Positions 33,962 to 45,357 of a stretch of DNA of 64,000 bases are shown piece after piece. Position numbers and translations under genes: made by a program. The DNA lies in contig JAGMVK010000015.1 in assembly GCA_020747065.1 (NCBI GenBank), forward strand, positions 434,001 through 498,000. Direction: 5' to 3'. Numbering within the stretch: the stretch's first letter is position 1; each line of letters opens with the position of its first letter. The notes beneath the pieces are model-generated. The model worked only from the letters and a program-made list of their open reading frames with translations, was not told the DNA's origin and made no database searches. The stretch comes from Cadophora sp. MPI-SDFR-AT-0126. Taxonomy: Eukaryota; Ascomycota; Leotiomycetes; Helotiales; Ploettnerulaceae.

Positions 33962-36739
33962 ATGTGTAGATCGGAGTCGATATGGCAAAGCAACTCCGGC
34001 TGTCAGAATTCTAATCGAGGGGAGACATCACATATCTACAGTCATGTGACGTACTTTCTTTGTGACGATTCTAGAGATGGGAGGCCATGTCAGAACGTGA
34101 AGGCGTCCACTGAAGAGTACTCGGATGCGGCTTTGCCAGGCTCTTGCCCAGTATGTGAAGCGATCGACAGTGCTACCAGCAAATACAATATCACAATATC
34201 CCAGAATCGTGACGAGCCAGAAGGAAACTACAAGACCACTGAGTTGCAGGCATCCAGACAAAGGGACAAGGAGATCAGCGATGCTTGGTCTGTTGTACAG
34301 ATCATTCGTCCTAAGAAATTGGCGAAGACTGAAATTGATACTCCTCAACAGAAAAGTATTTCAGTCTATGCTTGGCTAAGCCTGAACTTGAAACTCCAGA
34401 TCTTACCACTAACACGCTTCAGGACTCACGTCGACAGTGGATTCCGTGGAACACGTACTACCATCTACTTTCTCTGGGCCTTCTAATAGTTTCAACGGCG
34501 GCAATAGTGTCTTGCGCGAGCCTGCTACCAGTATTCATTCCAACCCTGTTATTTCCAGTCGGCCACCGCTCTCAAGCGACCGGATTGACCAAAGCACTTC
34601 CGATCAGACTTCACAAGATAGAGATTATTCATCTCTAAAAAACACCTATGTGACTCAGAAAAGCGTTATCGAGGACCCATCTGCACTGCACCCGGGTATG
34701 TACAATTCTGTGGCGGTAGCATTTTATCGATGAGAAGACTCCTTTTAATTTATTTTGCTAGTGTACCAAATCGTAGCAAAGCCACGCAAGTTTTTCAAAC
34801 CCGGGAGGGTTTTTTCCGTCGTCTGGACCGAGCCAGCAGGACCGTCGACATCGTTGAGGGGAAGCAGGAACGTGACTACAGTCTCATTTGATCAACAGGC
34901 TTATACAGAAATTCGCCGATTCGTCGTGGCCCGAGCCATGAAAGACCATTGTTTAGCTCTTCCTATCCATACATTTGGTGGTCGAGGATCTCAAGAGGCT
35001 ACAGCTCGACCAGATGATCACCGGCCGGTGTTTGCGATTTCCGAGAACTGGGATAAGTCAACACTTTCTGAAGAAGAGATTCCAATCAAAATCGAAGACC
35101 CTGACGTTGAAATTAAGCATGGTATTTCCTTCATTGTCTTCTCTAAGCACTACACCATTGAGCATTATCTTCCTGCGAGAAATCTTGGCTATGTGGTCAA
35201 GGATGCTTTACCAATCCTCGAGGCTTGCTTCCGCGCTGCAATGGGAATATCAATCAAAGCGGGAGGTGTAGGCGCTCCATCAGCGCTATACGCAGCATCT
35301 GGTATCGAGCTCGCTACAGATTACCTACACACAGAGCCAATGCAGGGCATCATTGAGCAAATGACATTCAAATGCGACTACGACTCATGCCACCAGACTC
35401 AAAGCAAGACATTTTCCCAGAAAGAAGCTTATAGAGACCATCTCAGAGATTTTCACAGGGAGGATATCTTGGGAAGCCGCCGAGTCGACGACTTGTGGTT
35501 TGAAACGAGAGATATCCAAGAACGCTGGTGGAGATGCAAGAATTGTCTTTCCAGAGTTCCGATCTCGCAGGACGGGTATACGTGCTCAACTTGCTACGAG
35601 CCGTGTGAGGTAGAACGTATCAATGCTCGGAAGGCTCGTTTTGAGGCAGAGATGCCAAGGATCATTGTGACTGAGAGTGGCACAAATCTTGAGTGGAATA
35701 AGAAGTTCGGAGTATCCCGTGGGGTGAGTGATGAGGACGGCTCAGTTTCCGTTCTTGGTAAAAGCCCCTATACCCCGCCCCCCACTTCCTGGCAGAAAAG
35801 CAGTGGTAGTAAATCGAGGCGAAAACTCTCAAGTTCAAAGTCCTACAACGGCTCCAAATCTAGAGGACTCCAGCCCGAGGCCTTTGAGAAGGTAGTCGAG
35901 TCCGGATTCGACTTACCAGCCGGCACAAGCTTTTTATTCCAGGTGAATCAGCTTGAGGTCAACGACGACACTACAGCTGGTGGAGTGGCTCCTCGAGTAA
36001 ACGAAAATGGAAACTGGATACCTCCGGTCTTCAGCAATGGGTTTGGGGCTCAAACTGCCGGGTACTTATACCGGTGGAATGCAAATGGATCGGTATCGCG
36101 AGCGAATGATTGTCAGTGGTACAATGGGACTTTTTGGATGACGGCAACCGAGAACTCGCCAAGTCAACAACTTACCACGTACTGTACGAGAACCGTCTTT
36201 TGGTGCGATCCTTGGGCTCAGTTCATGTTCGCAACAGGGGACGCCAGCACTAGAGACATGGAAAACTCTACTCACCCACACAATCATTGGCGGCATTTGA
36301 CTTTCGAAAACGATGGACCGGTTTCTCGAATTGTCGAAAGTGGTGAGAATCAATACCTGGCAGGCTCTGGCTCGGCCTGGATAGCTGATCTTGGGCTCAC
36401 CTCTCATGTACATCGCCATGCGCCGGCTGCTGGGGGCCTTTCCGGAAGTCTCGCGATAACTCTAGGCATAATTGCTATGTCTTGTCCAGCTTCATCCTTC
36501 GATACCATGCTTGTAATGGATCGCGCGTGGAGACATCACAGGTGGCGGGGCCATCGTCGAGGGGATGGGCGTGAGTTCCAGCACTGCCAGCTGAAGAACA
36601 ATTGTATACTGACTGTTCCATAGGCAGTGATCACAGGGGTGTTGTCGTTCACATCTACCTAGACCCTGCCAACCCGACCGGTTCGACGTTCAACACACTG
36701 CATGATTTAGAAGCCGAAGGAACACCTTTGATAAATTGA
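33962..36739 (+). CDS. DUF6590 + domain X protein (copy 3), about 863 aa
   Basis: Exons 33962-34355, 34423-34695, 34762-36570 and 36624-36739 join in phase, with a good CTAAC branch before the second exon. The N-terminal region has a Cys-rich segment (CDDSRDGRPC, GSCPVCEA). DUF6590 spans about residues 223-370: FFKPGRVFSVVWTEPAG, YTEIRRFVVARAMKDHCLAL, PIHTFGGRG and HYTIEHYLPARNLGYV. A zinc-finger-like stretch follows (FKCDYDSCHQ, HLRDFH; then CKNC and CSTC). Domain X ends the protein: FLFQVNQLEVNDD, DCQWYNGTFW, TRTVFWCDPWAQFMFATGDAS, WIADLGLTSH, DRAWRHHRWRGHRRGDGR, RGVVVHIYLDP. DUF6590 is widespread in fungi but has no known activity. The true start may lie upstream, since the frame stays open to 33905 and an acceptor-like CTTCAG precedes the ATG. 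A stop-free 72-base GTGAGT...GGCAG segment (35724-35795) may be an optional intron. Confidence 0.75.
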
Positions 36740-37874
36740 GTGGCTATGATATAACCTTTCTCTGATAGACGAATTTGACCCTCCAAATCAAGAGCTCGAT
36801 AGTCCCGCGGAATTTCGTCAAGACGATACGATCCCTTTTGTCAGCCCGAACGGTCGTTGTCGCAGGTCTGCTTCCGAAGTGATGAATTTTACGACACCAC
36901 GCACTACTTCTTTGGTACTATCGCTGTCATTTCTTCGAGTTTATGGGATCGCTCTGTTCTCTCTTTTGGATTTGATACATAATTTGATTTAGTCTCGCTA
37001 TTTATGAATATGCGGACCAATCGCCTAAACTTGCATATGAATTTCTTTACATACGGATCGTTGGTTTCGTTGGGGGAAAGAAAACCTGCGGACGACACTG
37101 GCGCTGTATCATTTTTTCTAGATTTCATACTGGGACTAACATTATCGGTGAAACCGCTGCATCCATGGAGAAAATTTGCACACATAAATGCGACTTTCTT
37201 AGCACGGCATGAGACGAATTGAAAACGACTTGATTGTAATGCTCATGTAGCAAGTCTGTACCGATGCACCCCGACGTTTGTTCAGTCACAAGCTGCGAAA
37301 ACTTGAGTTATCTCGTGATACAGATGAGTAAGCACTCATTGGCTCCTAGGCTTCATCCTTTTTGTAAATATATGTATGGTCCCTCTGACGCCACCCAAGC
37401 AATAGGTTGCTTGACGCAAATGCTCGGCCAGCTCTTATGGTACCCTTAATCGGTCTCCGCGCCACGGTATCGCTAACTTCATCAATAGGAGGCAAAGTAG
37501 GCACTGACAGAAAGCCAGGCCGGTTGTGCTTATATGTTGAGCTGCACTGTCTAGAAGGGCGCGTTGAAGAAAAAGAGAAGAAATTCACGAAACGAAATTT
37601 TTGAAGATATGGACCTGATGGCGCTAGGTGATACTAGTCCGAAAATAGCCAAGTTCGAAGCTTAACCCAAGCGAGACAAGGCCACGGCGATGGAGACAGT
37701 TGAAGCTCCAGAGAAATAACGGCGACGTGGGGTCAACACCATTTCAATACCAGACCATACTTCAGCAGCGCATCGCATTGACAACCTTCACGAATGTTTC
37801 CACCCAACTGATATCTTCAGACTGGCCATTTTGGCTCTCTATCAACCCCAGACACCTCCGCATCTCACTCCAAG
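36740..37874. other. Intergenic, right edge of the island
   Basis: No supportable gene. Short frames only, then the promoter of the AP-1 mu gene. Confidence 0.45.
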
Positions 37875-39359
37875 ATGGCCTCCGCACTCTTCTTCCTCGA
37901 CCTCAAGGGAAAGGTAATGCCTTCAAAGAGTTAAGCGCCAACATTGCTGATCATGCTCTGCAGACCCTTTTGGCTCGAAACTACAGAGGAGACATTCCTA
38001 TGTCTGCGGTCGAGAAATTTCCCATACTTCTGAGTGAAGCGGAGGAAGAGAGTTCCTCTGTTCCGCCATGTTTCTCAGATGAGGGTATCAACGTATGTCT
38101 CCGCCACGTCGAAGCAGACCTCTCCTAACATTCTATCAGTACCTATACATCAGACACAATAATCTCTTCCTACTTGCCCTCACGAAACGAAACACTAACG
38201 CCGCCGAAATTCTCCTATTTCTCCATAAGGTCGTCGAAGTCTTCACCGAGTATTTCAAGGAACTGGAGGAGGAATCGATACGGGATAACTTTGTTATCAT
38301 TTACGAACTGTTGGACGAGATGATGGATTTCGGACATCCGCAGACCACAGAATCGAAGATCCTACAAGAATACATCACACAAGAGTCGCACAAGCTGGAG
38401 GTCCAAGCACGTCCACCAATAGCAGTTACAAACGCCGTCTCGTGGCGATCAGAAGGCATCAGATACCGAAAGAACGAAGTCTTTCTCGATGTTGTCGAGT
38501 CTCTCAACCTCCTCGTTTCTTCGAATGGCAATGTCCTGCGCTCTGAGATCCTGGGTGCAATCAAGATGAAGTGCTATCTATCAGGCATGCCTGAATTACG
38601 TCTTGGATTGAACGACAAGGTCATGTTCGAGACAACTGGACGGGCGACGCGAGGGAAGGCTATTGAGATGGAGGATGTGAAGTTCCACCAGTGCGTCCGC
38701 TTATCACGATTCGAGAATGACCGCACAATCTCCTTCATTCCTCCCGATGGCGAATTCGAATTGATGTCATATCGATTAAATACACAAGTGAAGCCTTTGA
38801 TCTGGGTAGAGTGTATTGTGGAATCACATTCCGGTAGCAGGATCGAATATATGCTGAAGGCTAAGGCACAATTCAAGAGGAGAAGTACGGCAAACAATGT
38901 CGAGATTACCGTTCCTGTGCCAGAAGATGCGGACTCTCCAAGATTCAGAACCAATATTGGCAGCGTACACTATGCGCCAGAGAAATCTGCTATCGTATGG
39001 AAGATCAAGCAGTTTGGTGGTAGCAAGGAGTTCTTGATGAGAGCTGAATTGGGATTACCCAGCGTGAAGGGCGATGATGAGCATGGAGGCGGTATGACTG
39101 GTGGATTCGGAGGCAGTATGGGCGGTGTGGGTGGAAAGGGGGCAAAGAGGCCTATCAGTGTCAAGTTTGAGATTCCGTACTTCACTACCAGCGGTATCCA
39201 GGTCCGGTACTTGAAGATTATCGAGCCAAAGGTATGTCATGAAATCAGCCATATTAATAGTCATGCTAAGGTATACAGTTGCAATACCCATCTTTGCCAT
39301 GGGTCCGATACATTACTCAATCGGGAGATATCGCTGTTCGATTACCTGATGTCAGTTGA
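37875..39359 (+). CDS. APM1: AP-1 clathrin adaptor complex subunit mu, 446 aa
   Basis: Medium subunit of the AP-1 adaptor, which links clathrin to cargo tyrosine signals at the trans-Golgi network and endosomes. Exons 37875-37913, 37964-38092, 38140-39231 and 39279-39359 join in phase 0. The N-terminal longin-like part begins MASALFFLDLKGK then TLLARNYRGDIPMSAVEKF. The mu-homology domain contains VSWRSEGIRYRKNEVFLDVV, LGLNDKVMFE, VKFHQCVRLSRFENDRTISF, IPPDGEFELMSYRL and the C-terminal PSLPWVRYITQSGDIAVRL. A Gly-rich insertion (GGGMTGGFGGSMGGVGGKG) precedes SVKFEIPYFTTSGIQVRYLK, as in other fungal AP-1 mu chains. The length is that of the family. It is the housekeeping gene that bounds the accessory island on the right. 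Confidence 0.97.
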
Positions 39360-39766
39360 GCATTGGACCATGACCTAGTATCATACCAAACGAGTTCATG
39401 CATGTGAGAACAAAGCCGAAATTTAGCGAGAGACATGGGAGGGGGCAACATGCATTTCAGGCGCTAGCGGGAGGAGTTAGATCTATGAGCGCTCGATTGT
39501 TGGGCCACTGTCCAGCTGTCAAATGCAAAACTTCAAGACAGATGATCAAATGCGTTGGCTAGATCTACGGCTTCCTTTCTCTCCATCATCGATGAAGTTC
39601 AAAGTCATGTAAGTTTCTTGCACTGTTTCAATTTTCATGTCTGTGGTTGAAAGCGTTTCCAAGCCCGATTGTACACCGAGTGGTGTTTGTGTCTTCAACT
39701 ACACATAGGTCGGCGCTAACAGTCTAATTATCTTGGAAATGTTTTAAGGTCTATACAAACAATGTT

Positions 39767-41296
39767 CTAATAACGTACACCTTTGCGCCAGTTTGGAAAT
39801 TCAACATCATCGCACTTTGGTTGCTTCGAGATCCAGTTCACCATCCTGGTCTGATTCCAGCCACTTTGCCAACGTTTCCCGTCCTTTGGCATCCTTGTTT
39901 CTCCCAGACGGATTGCCTTCCCCCAATAACAAGCCTCGCCGTCAAAGGTGTACTGTACGCACTCCGCGTTTACCTCACACGTAGTAGCACATTCCTCAAA
40001 ACTCTGCGCCGTGCTTTTCTTCACCCCTTCATATAATATCCCGGATCCAACATCCACCACAGACGAATAGTTATCCCAATCTTCTTGCATGTCAGGCATG
40101 GCTTGTAATTGTCGCTTCACTAGTCCCTCAAATATTTCTGCCCATGTCAGAGGTGTCTGGAGATCAAGAGATATTAGCTAAATATGTCCTGTTTCCCTGC
40201 GGTTACACAATGAAGGGTTACGAACGCATGTATTATTCCGGCGGCTCTCGAAATCATGAAAGGTTTTCATGTCTTCAGCGTTGAAATGGTGCATTGTGAG
40301 GCTTGGTTGACACCAGTACTCTGAGTGATATGGTATCGTGCCTGGTTTTTGTCCACTGATCGCCGGCTGAATATTGATGAGGTCGTTCCCGTACTCTCTC
40401 AATACCTCACTGACCATGACATCCCCACAGCAAGATCTGTGTATTTTGGAGTCCAGACGTGCCGCAGTCCCTTTGTGTGTAACTGCATAATCATGCATCA
40501 GACTCCTTGAGAAGACAGTACCACTGCCCCCATGAGCGAAGCCGGTACTCCCAAGGAACGCTACAGATCCGAGAAACATCTTCTTGGCCGAGTCCAATGA
40601 TGGTAGCCAGTGTAGCAAATTGGACCAGATAACATAAGTATCAGCATCGATGACGACATACCACTCTTTGTCAGGAGCAAGCTCCCAGACCTTTTCCAAG
40701 ATGTGCGTATTTTTATATTTGTCGAGCGTCCAAGCTGCTAGGTCGCTCGGAGAGCTGGGATCTTTCATGCCTTTCGTTAAGCCCACATTCCCATCCCTTC
40801 GCCACGCTTCCTGCTGCAACCTGTAAAATTCGAAGGCACCATCCAACTTCTGGACCTCCGAAGATATGTTGACCAGTGCGTCGTGCAGATGGTAAGGACC
40901 AATGTCCTGTTCCAGGTCGGAGAAGAAGAAAACATTGTTGGCGCATCGCAGCGATGTTTGCATCAGTGTGGGTATCTTTTCTGATGCTTCCGATGCTCCG
41001 GTCTTCACAGCGATGACAATGTCATTTGCAAGCTCGTTATCGGGACATTGGTCATACTGAAGCAGCTCTGGTGAACGCAGTTGATGGTTCGGGAGGAAAG
41101 TACACAGAGTAAACAAAACACCTATCACGAGTGATGTAGTTCGAATGTATCTTGTGTTTCGCATGAAGGACGGTAGATAGCGGGTGTGTAAGACCTCCCT
41201 GAATGGAGAATGAGATCGATACATTGATACTGGTGGAAGTTGTGGGTGCCCAACAAACATAGAGAGAGATATTGAATCTGCATAAGATCTCCGCAT
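39767..41296 (-). CDS. Fringe/GT31-like glycosyltransferase with C-terminal PAN/Apple-like region, 486 aa
   Basis: A type II Golgi/ER membrane enzyme, predicted. Exon 1 (41296-40226) encodes a cytosolic tail, one membrane anchor (TTSLVIGVLFTLCTFL) and a fringe-like catalytic domain: IVIAVKTGASEASEKIPTLM, FSDLEQDIGPY, the DxD metal site in WYVVIDADTYVIWSNL, then FAHGGSGTVFSR and a late CCGDVMVSEVLREYG. Exon 2 (40156-39767), after a GTTCGT intron with a GCTAAT branch, encodes a Cys-containing Apple/PAN-like region (SFEECATTCEVNAECVQYTF, GEACYWGKAIRLGE) that may bind sugar or protein. Acceptor and donor are unknown. In-frame ATGs downstream (e.g. MRNTRYIRTT) could serve as a shorter start. Confidence 0.88.
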
Positions 41297-42027
41297 CAAG
41301 CCCACTATCGAAGAGAATTGGGACAAAAGAGTGAAATTGATCTCAGTGGGTACCACCACTACAAGTTCCAATTCCCCACAACCAACATTTTACCCCTCCA
41401 TTTTTCTACTGGTACGTGAACCAACAAACAGGTGGGAGACATGACTGGTACGGTCGCTCATCGGCGGTACGCGGCATCGCATAGCGAGCCTAAGTTTAGC
41501 ACCGGGAAGAGAACCAAAGCGCTGGAATAGTCCAGTGTTGCTTTTGTAGAGAAGCTCTCCTAGATAGTGGTAAGTGAAACGTTATCGTGGATATCGTTCG
41601 TCCTATGAAAACAAGTAAATAAGCGATAGCAGATGCAGGACTGAGAAGGCGCCGCTTTTCGCCGCGCGGCTCCCTCGGTGTCCACATTTGCTTCTGAATC
41701 TTAAGTATGCCTTCAGGAAGAGAACCAACATTCGGTAGGCCAAGAATTGGCGATTGAAAGGTCCCAAGAATGGCGCGAATAATGTCCTATGCGAGCACTT
41801 CATTAAGCGGACCCTCGTCCTATGTGGGGGCGCTTAACCGAACTGTCGGGATTTCTGATGCCTCGAATTTGAACTTCTCGAAAAGCCAAAATAAAGAAAA
41901 TCACTGTGCTGAGGACATGTAGCATTTATTCATCTGTGTTCTGAGATTCAGCAACGACGATTTCAACTAGAAATTTCTGCCAATCGATTACGTCGAGTGC
42001 TTTCCGATCTATCAGCGGCGAGCCAAA

Positions 42028-42184
42028 ATGGCAGGTATGCATATTCTAGCCCGATAAAACTCTAATTTCTACCAACCCATAAGCAAACGAGACATCAGAT
42101 AAAATCCTGCAGAAGTGCGGCAAGTCGTTATGGTGGCCGGAAGGCTATGACAAGCTTGAAATTGGGGGAGACGACCGCAGCTGA
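42028..42184 (+). CDS. Possible 35-residue microprotein or remnant exon pair
   Basis: ATG GCA G at 42028-42034 is followed by a GTATGC donor. A CTCTAAT branch-like site and a CCCATAAG acceptor follow, and joining in phase gives a 35-residue reading frame containing KILQKCGKSLWWPEGYDKL. The junction signals are reasonable, but the product is very short and no family is recognised. It could equally be the start of a longer gene whose later exons I did not find, or chance. Confidence 0.25.
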
Positions 42185-42432
42185 AACACTGCAGGTGGTG
42201 AGGTTGGGTGGAAACCCAATACGATTAACATCCATTGTGGCTGTTGGAACTTCCTCAGGATGTATGGCTAATCATGTACCTTGCTTGTTATCCTCTCTGG
42301 TGGTGACTGCTCTGGCGGATCGAACTGAATCTTCCTGTTTGTTTTTGAGTTGCTCCGTCTACATTCTGTCTTCAGGCAATTTGCATTCTGCTGAGTGTTA
42401 ACTGCAGTCATTCTGTAGAGGGTTAAAACTCT

Positions 42433-43380
42433 ATGTACTTCAAAATGACACCTATATCTCTCATCATCTCCGTCTTTCTATGTTTCTCTTCTGTGCATTC
42501 ACAGTCTCCTGGAATGTTCATCAATCCTTCACCACAACCACAACATTTTGTGCGTTTTGGAACCGATCCATTGAGTGGAAATGCTGTGTACACCGTCGGC
42601 AATCTTCTCAATATAACATGGGTTCCTCTCGAATCTGGATCGATGACTGTCGTAATGTGGCAGGTGGATGTGGAAAGACCTAAGGACCAGATCGGAGACT
42701 TGCAATACCTCCCCGGCTCCCGCAAGGATCAACAGATCATTGATTCTATAGAAACAATCTTAATCTTATCTCCAGGCAATCTAGACGCTTCACACTACAC
42801 CTGGAATCCAATCGGGGTAGACGGAAACAATGGCAACCCCAATTTCGACCTAACAGATGGCAATGTCTTCTATTTTGCGCTCTGTGAGAAGGACGGTCTG
42901 ACGCCATTGAGCATGACCTCCTTCTTCAACCTCACAGACTCCAAGGTCAACGCGCTCGGGCAGTCTATCTCGGTCACTACTAGCAGCATTATATCGAGCA
43001 GCCCCTCAACTACTTCGAGCACCTCTTCATTTTCTCACAGTACAGCCACAATACCTTCATCGCCACCAGCAACTACTTCTGCCATCAACTCCGCCTCGAT
43101 AGGAACTTCTGGCTCCTCAGACCTAACTACTGGCGCCAAGGTCGGCATTGGACTCGGCGTCAGTCTCGGGGTAGCCATCTTAGTTGCGATTCTGGCGGGC
43201 ATATATTTGCTGTTGAAGAGGAAGAAAGCTACACCCACTTCGCCCTCGGTAGAGTTGATAGCTGGACAGACGGATTACAAATATGAAATGCCGTCCGCAG
43301 CTTCATCGCCAAAACCCCGCCTAGTGTCGACGTACGGTGGCTCATCAGCGCCTATGCATGAATTGCCGTCATATCAGTGA
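42433..43380 (+). CDS. Single-pass Ser/Thr-rich plasma-membrane protein, 315 aa
   Basis: An uninterrupted frame. In order: signal peptide (ISLIISVFLCFSSVHS), an extracellular domain of about 160 residues with NITWVP, SRKDQQIIDSIETILILSPG, FYFALCEKDG and several N-glycosylation sites (NIT, NLT), a Ser/Thr-rich stalk, one membrane helix (VGIGLGVSLGVAILVAILAGIYLL), then a basic stop-transfer KRKK and a short tail with Tyr motifs (DYKYEM). The architecture is like fungal wall-stress-sensor-type or Mid2-like proteins, but no WSC cysteine pattern is present. Common in Pezizomycotina as a hypothetical; ligand unknown. Confidence 0.85.
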   Translation: MYFKMTPISLIISVFLCFSSVHSQSPGMFINPSPQPQHFVRFGTDPLSGNAVYTVGNLLNITWVPLESGSMTVVMWQVDVERPKDQIGDLQYLPGSRKDQQIIDSIETILILSPGNLDASHYTWNPIGVDGNNGNPNFDLTDGNVFYFALCEKDGLTPLSMTSFFNLTDSKVNALGQSISVTTSSIISSSPSTTSSTSSFSHSTATIPSSPPATTSAINSASIGTSGSSDLTTGAKVGIGLGVSLGVAILVAILAGIYLLLKRKKATPTSPSVELIAGQTDYKYEMPSAASSPKPRLVSTYGGSSAPMHELPSYQ

Positions 43381-45357
43381 AGGTTCTGGGAGACCATGGC
43401 AGCACTTGGGGCAAGACAGGATAGTGGTGGACTTAGGTACTGTATGGGGAAGTTTATGCTCTCGTGCAAGGTCTTAAGGTTAATAAAGAAATGTTTGGAA
43501 ACTATAGGAGTGTATAGGCTTGCGTGATCACTAATGTATACATCGAAAATTTTATGTGAATGAGATATATGTGACGAGAACTTTTCAAACACTTTTTTTC
43601 TCCTCGAAATACGCTATACCAAGCTTATGTGATACTCTGATACTCTCAAGATACAACCTTCTTGAATTCTTACAGAAGTAGTACGCTGATGTGGGTATCA
43701 AATTTTAGCCACAGTAGGTAGGTTCCACTCGATGATGATATCCAAATTGATACAGCCGCACGAGCAAATCTTGCTCATTTTCAAGCCTCATCACTGAAAA
43801 TTAAGTTACAAGTTCTGCCTCATCGTAAGTCTTTGCAAAAAACCACAAGAGACAATCTAGGCCATTAGAAGCTAAAATCTTGATTCTGCTGGACATAACT
43901 CGAGGTGAGAGACAGGTTTATATATATATATATAAACCTAGGGAAGTGAGCACGGCCTACACCGTCTAGAATGTAATTGACCGAAGCCCCTTCAGCATAC
44001 AATCACCTAAATAAATATCTCAAGAGGAGTCACTCATCAAGAGTACACGGGTTCCTGACGATAAGACATCTCCTACAATCGATGTTGCAACCACTGGAGA
44101 AACGTCTCATGGCGGAGGAGATTTTCCAAGGTAAATAGCTACCGCAGGCTCTCAAAACATGCCATATTATCCAAATGAGACACACTAGGTACCCAATGTG
44201 CCTCCCGCTCCGACATCCCGCTGTTTTCGCCGTATTCGCGATCACCCTCAGCCCAACTTCCTTGATTCTCCGACACTGATCTGCGAGATTGGAGCAATCT
44301 GAAAGTAAGTTTGGTGAATCATAATCCATCTAACTATATGTATCTGATCTTTCTAACAATTTTGATGAAACTCGACTGTTAAAGAGCTAGTTGACAAAGA
44401 TCAATACGTCTAGAATCCATACATCAAGTCCATTTCTCCTGTTCCAGGCGTTATGTGGAGCTGGCATCAACAATTGTCGAAATTTGTGGATCTCGAGAAA
44501 GCTTCGCCATGGACCTCTGGAATCTAAGAAGCATCCTCGATCCCACCTGATTATATCAGTCCCTCACTGGTGGCAAGTGAGAAATCCGGTGGCCAATGTT
44601 TTCATTTAGACAAGCGCATGCTTACGACAGGGGCTGTAAGCGAAGTGGTCCTGACCCGATCGAACGTTTTTCGATTACTGAAGATTATCACATACATCAA
44701 TCTCTCGCCATCAAATGTGTGGATTTTACGATAGCCTCACTCACTTTGAATTGAATACGAGACTCAGAATAAGGCTTTCACCTGTCGGAAGTTCCGTTTG
44801 TACTTATCCAGCGGCCGCGATCCTTATCTTTCATTGTCGTCTTTTCCACGCCTCATTCTTGGCTACATATTCCTCTCTTGGCAATGCTGCCAACCTTCCA
44901 GAACAGCATGATTGACCGCGGTCTGGAAGAATTGACATCTTGGCTCCTGCCTCGTTTGGCATCACAGTGTTATTCACTGTTGCCATGGCGCCATGGATCA
45001 GCAAGCAATGGCAAGAGTTCTTAAGCAACGCCCCTGCTACCCCCTCTTCCACAATATCAAGCCTCTCAGACTTGGCGATAAGGTATCAAGCGAATAGCCA
45101 ATTGATACCATATTCTCTATCTGTACCTGGAAATGGCACGACCTATCGTACTGCACGTTTGTGCAGGGGAATCTATTGTGCATCATTTGGTGCCTACCTG
45201 AGCTACCATGGTGGGGTGCTTCCATAGCTATGGAAGCTCTGGAAGCTTTCCCAAGCACCGAAAATCCTCGGAACTGGGCACTGGTATAAAGATCCCATGC
45301 TATCCTCGTCCTAAGGTTTTGTCTTGCATCCTTCCAGAGCTTTAATCTTGGTTCATC
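43381..45357. other. 2-kb intergenic, no gene supported
   Basis: Small frames on both strands without features, including 44940-45227, which lacks a domain or splice continuation. It contains the AT palindrome at 43914-43939. Confidence 0.45.
43914..43939. repeat. 26-base perfect AT-rich palindrome with (TA)n core
   Basis: AGGTTTA, a TA-repeat core, then TAAACCT: all 13 base pairs match. It could extrude as a cruciform or simply be microsatellite expansion within a small inverted repeat. No gene function is implied. Confidence 0.85.

Noticed and set aside
44940..45227. 95-residue frame with a hydrophobic start
   Set aside because: No signal peptide cleavage context, domain or splice partner; ends abruptly. 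Likely chance.
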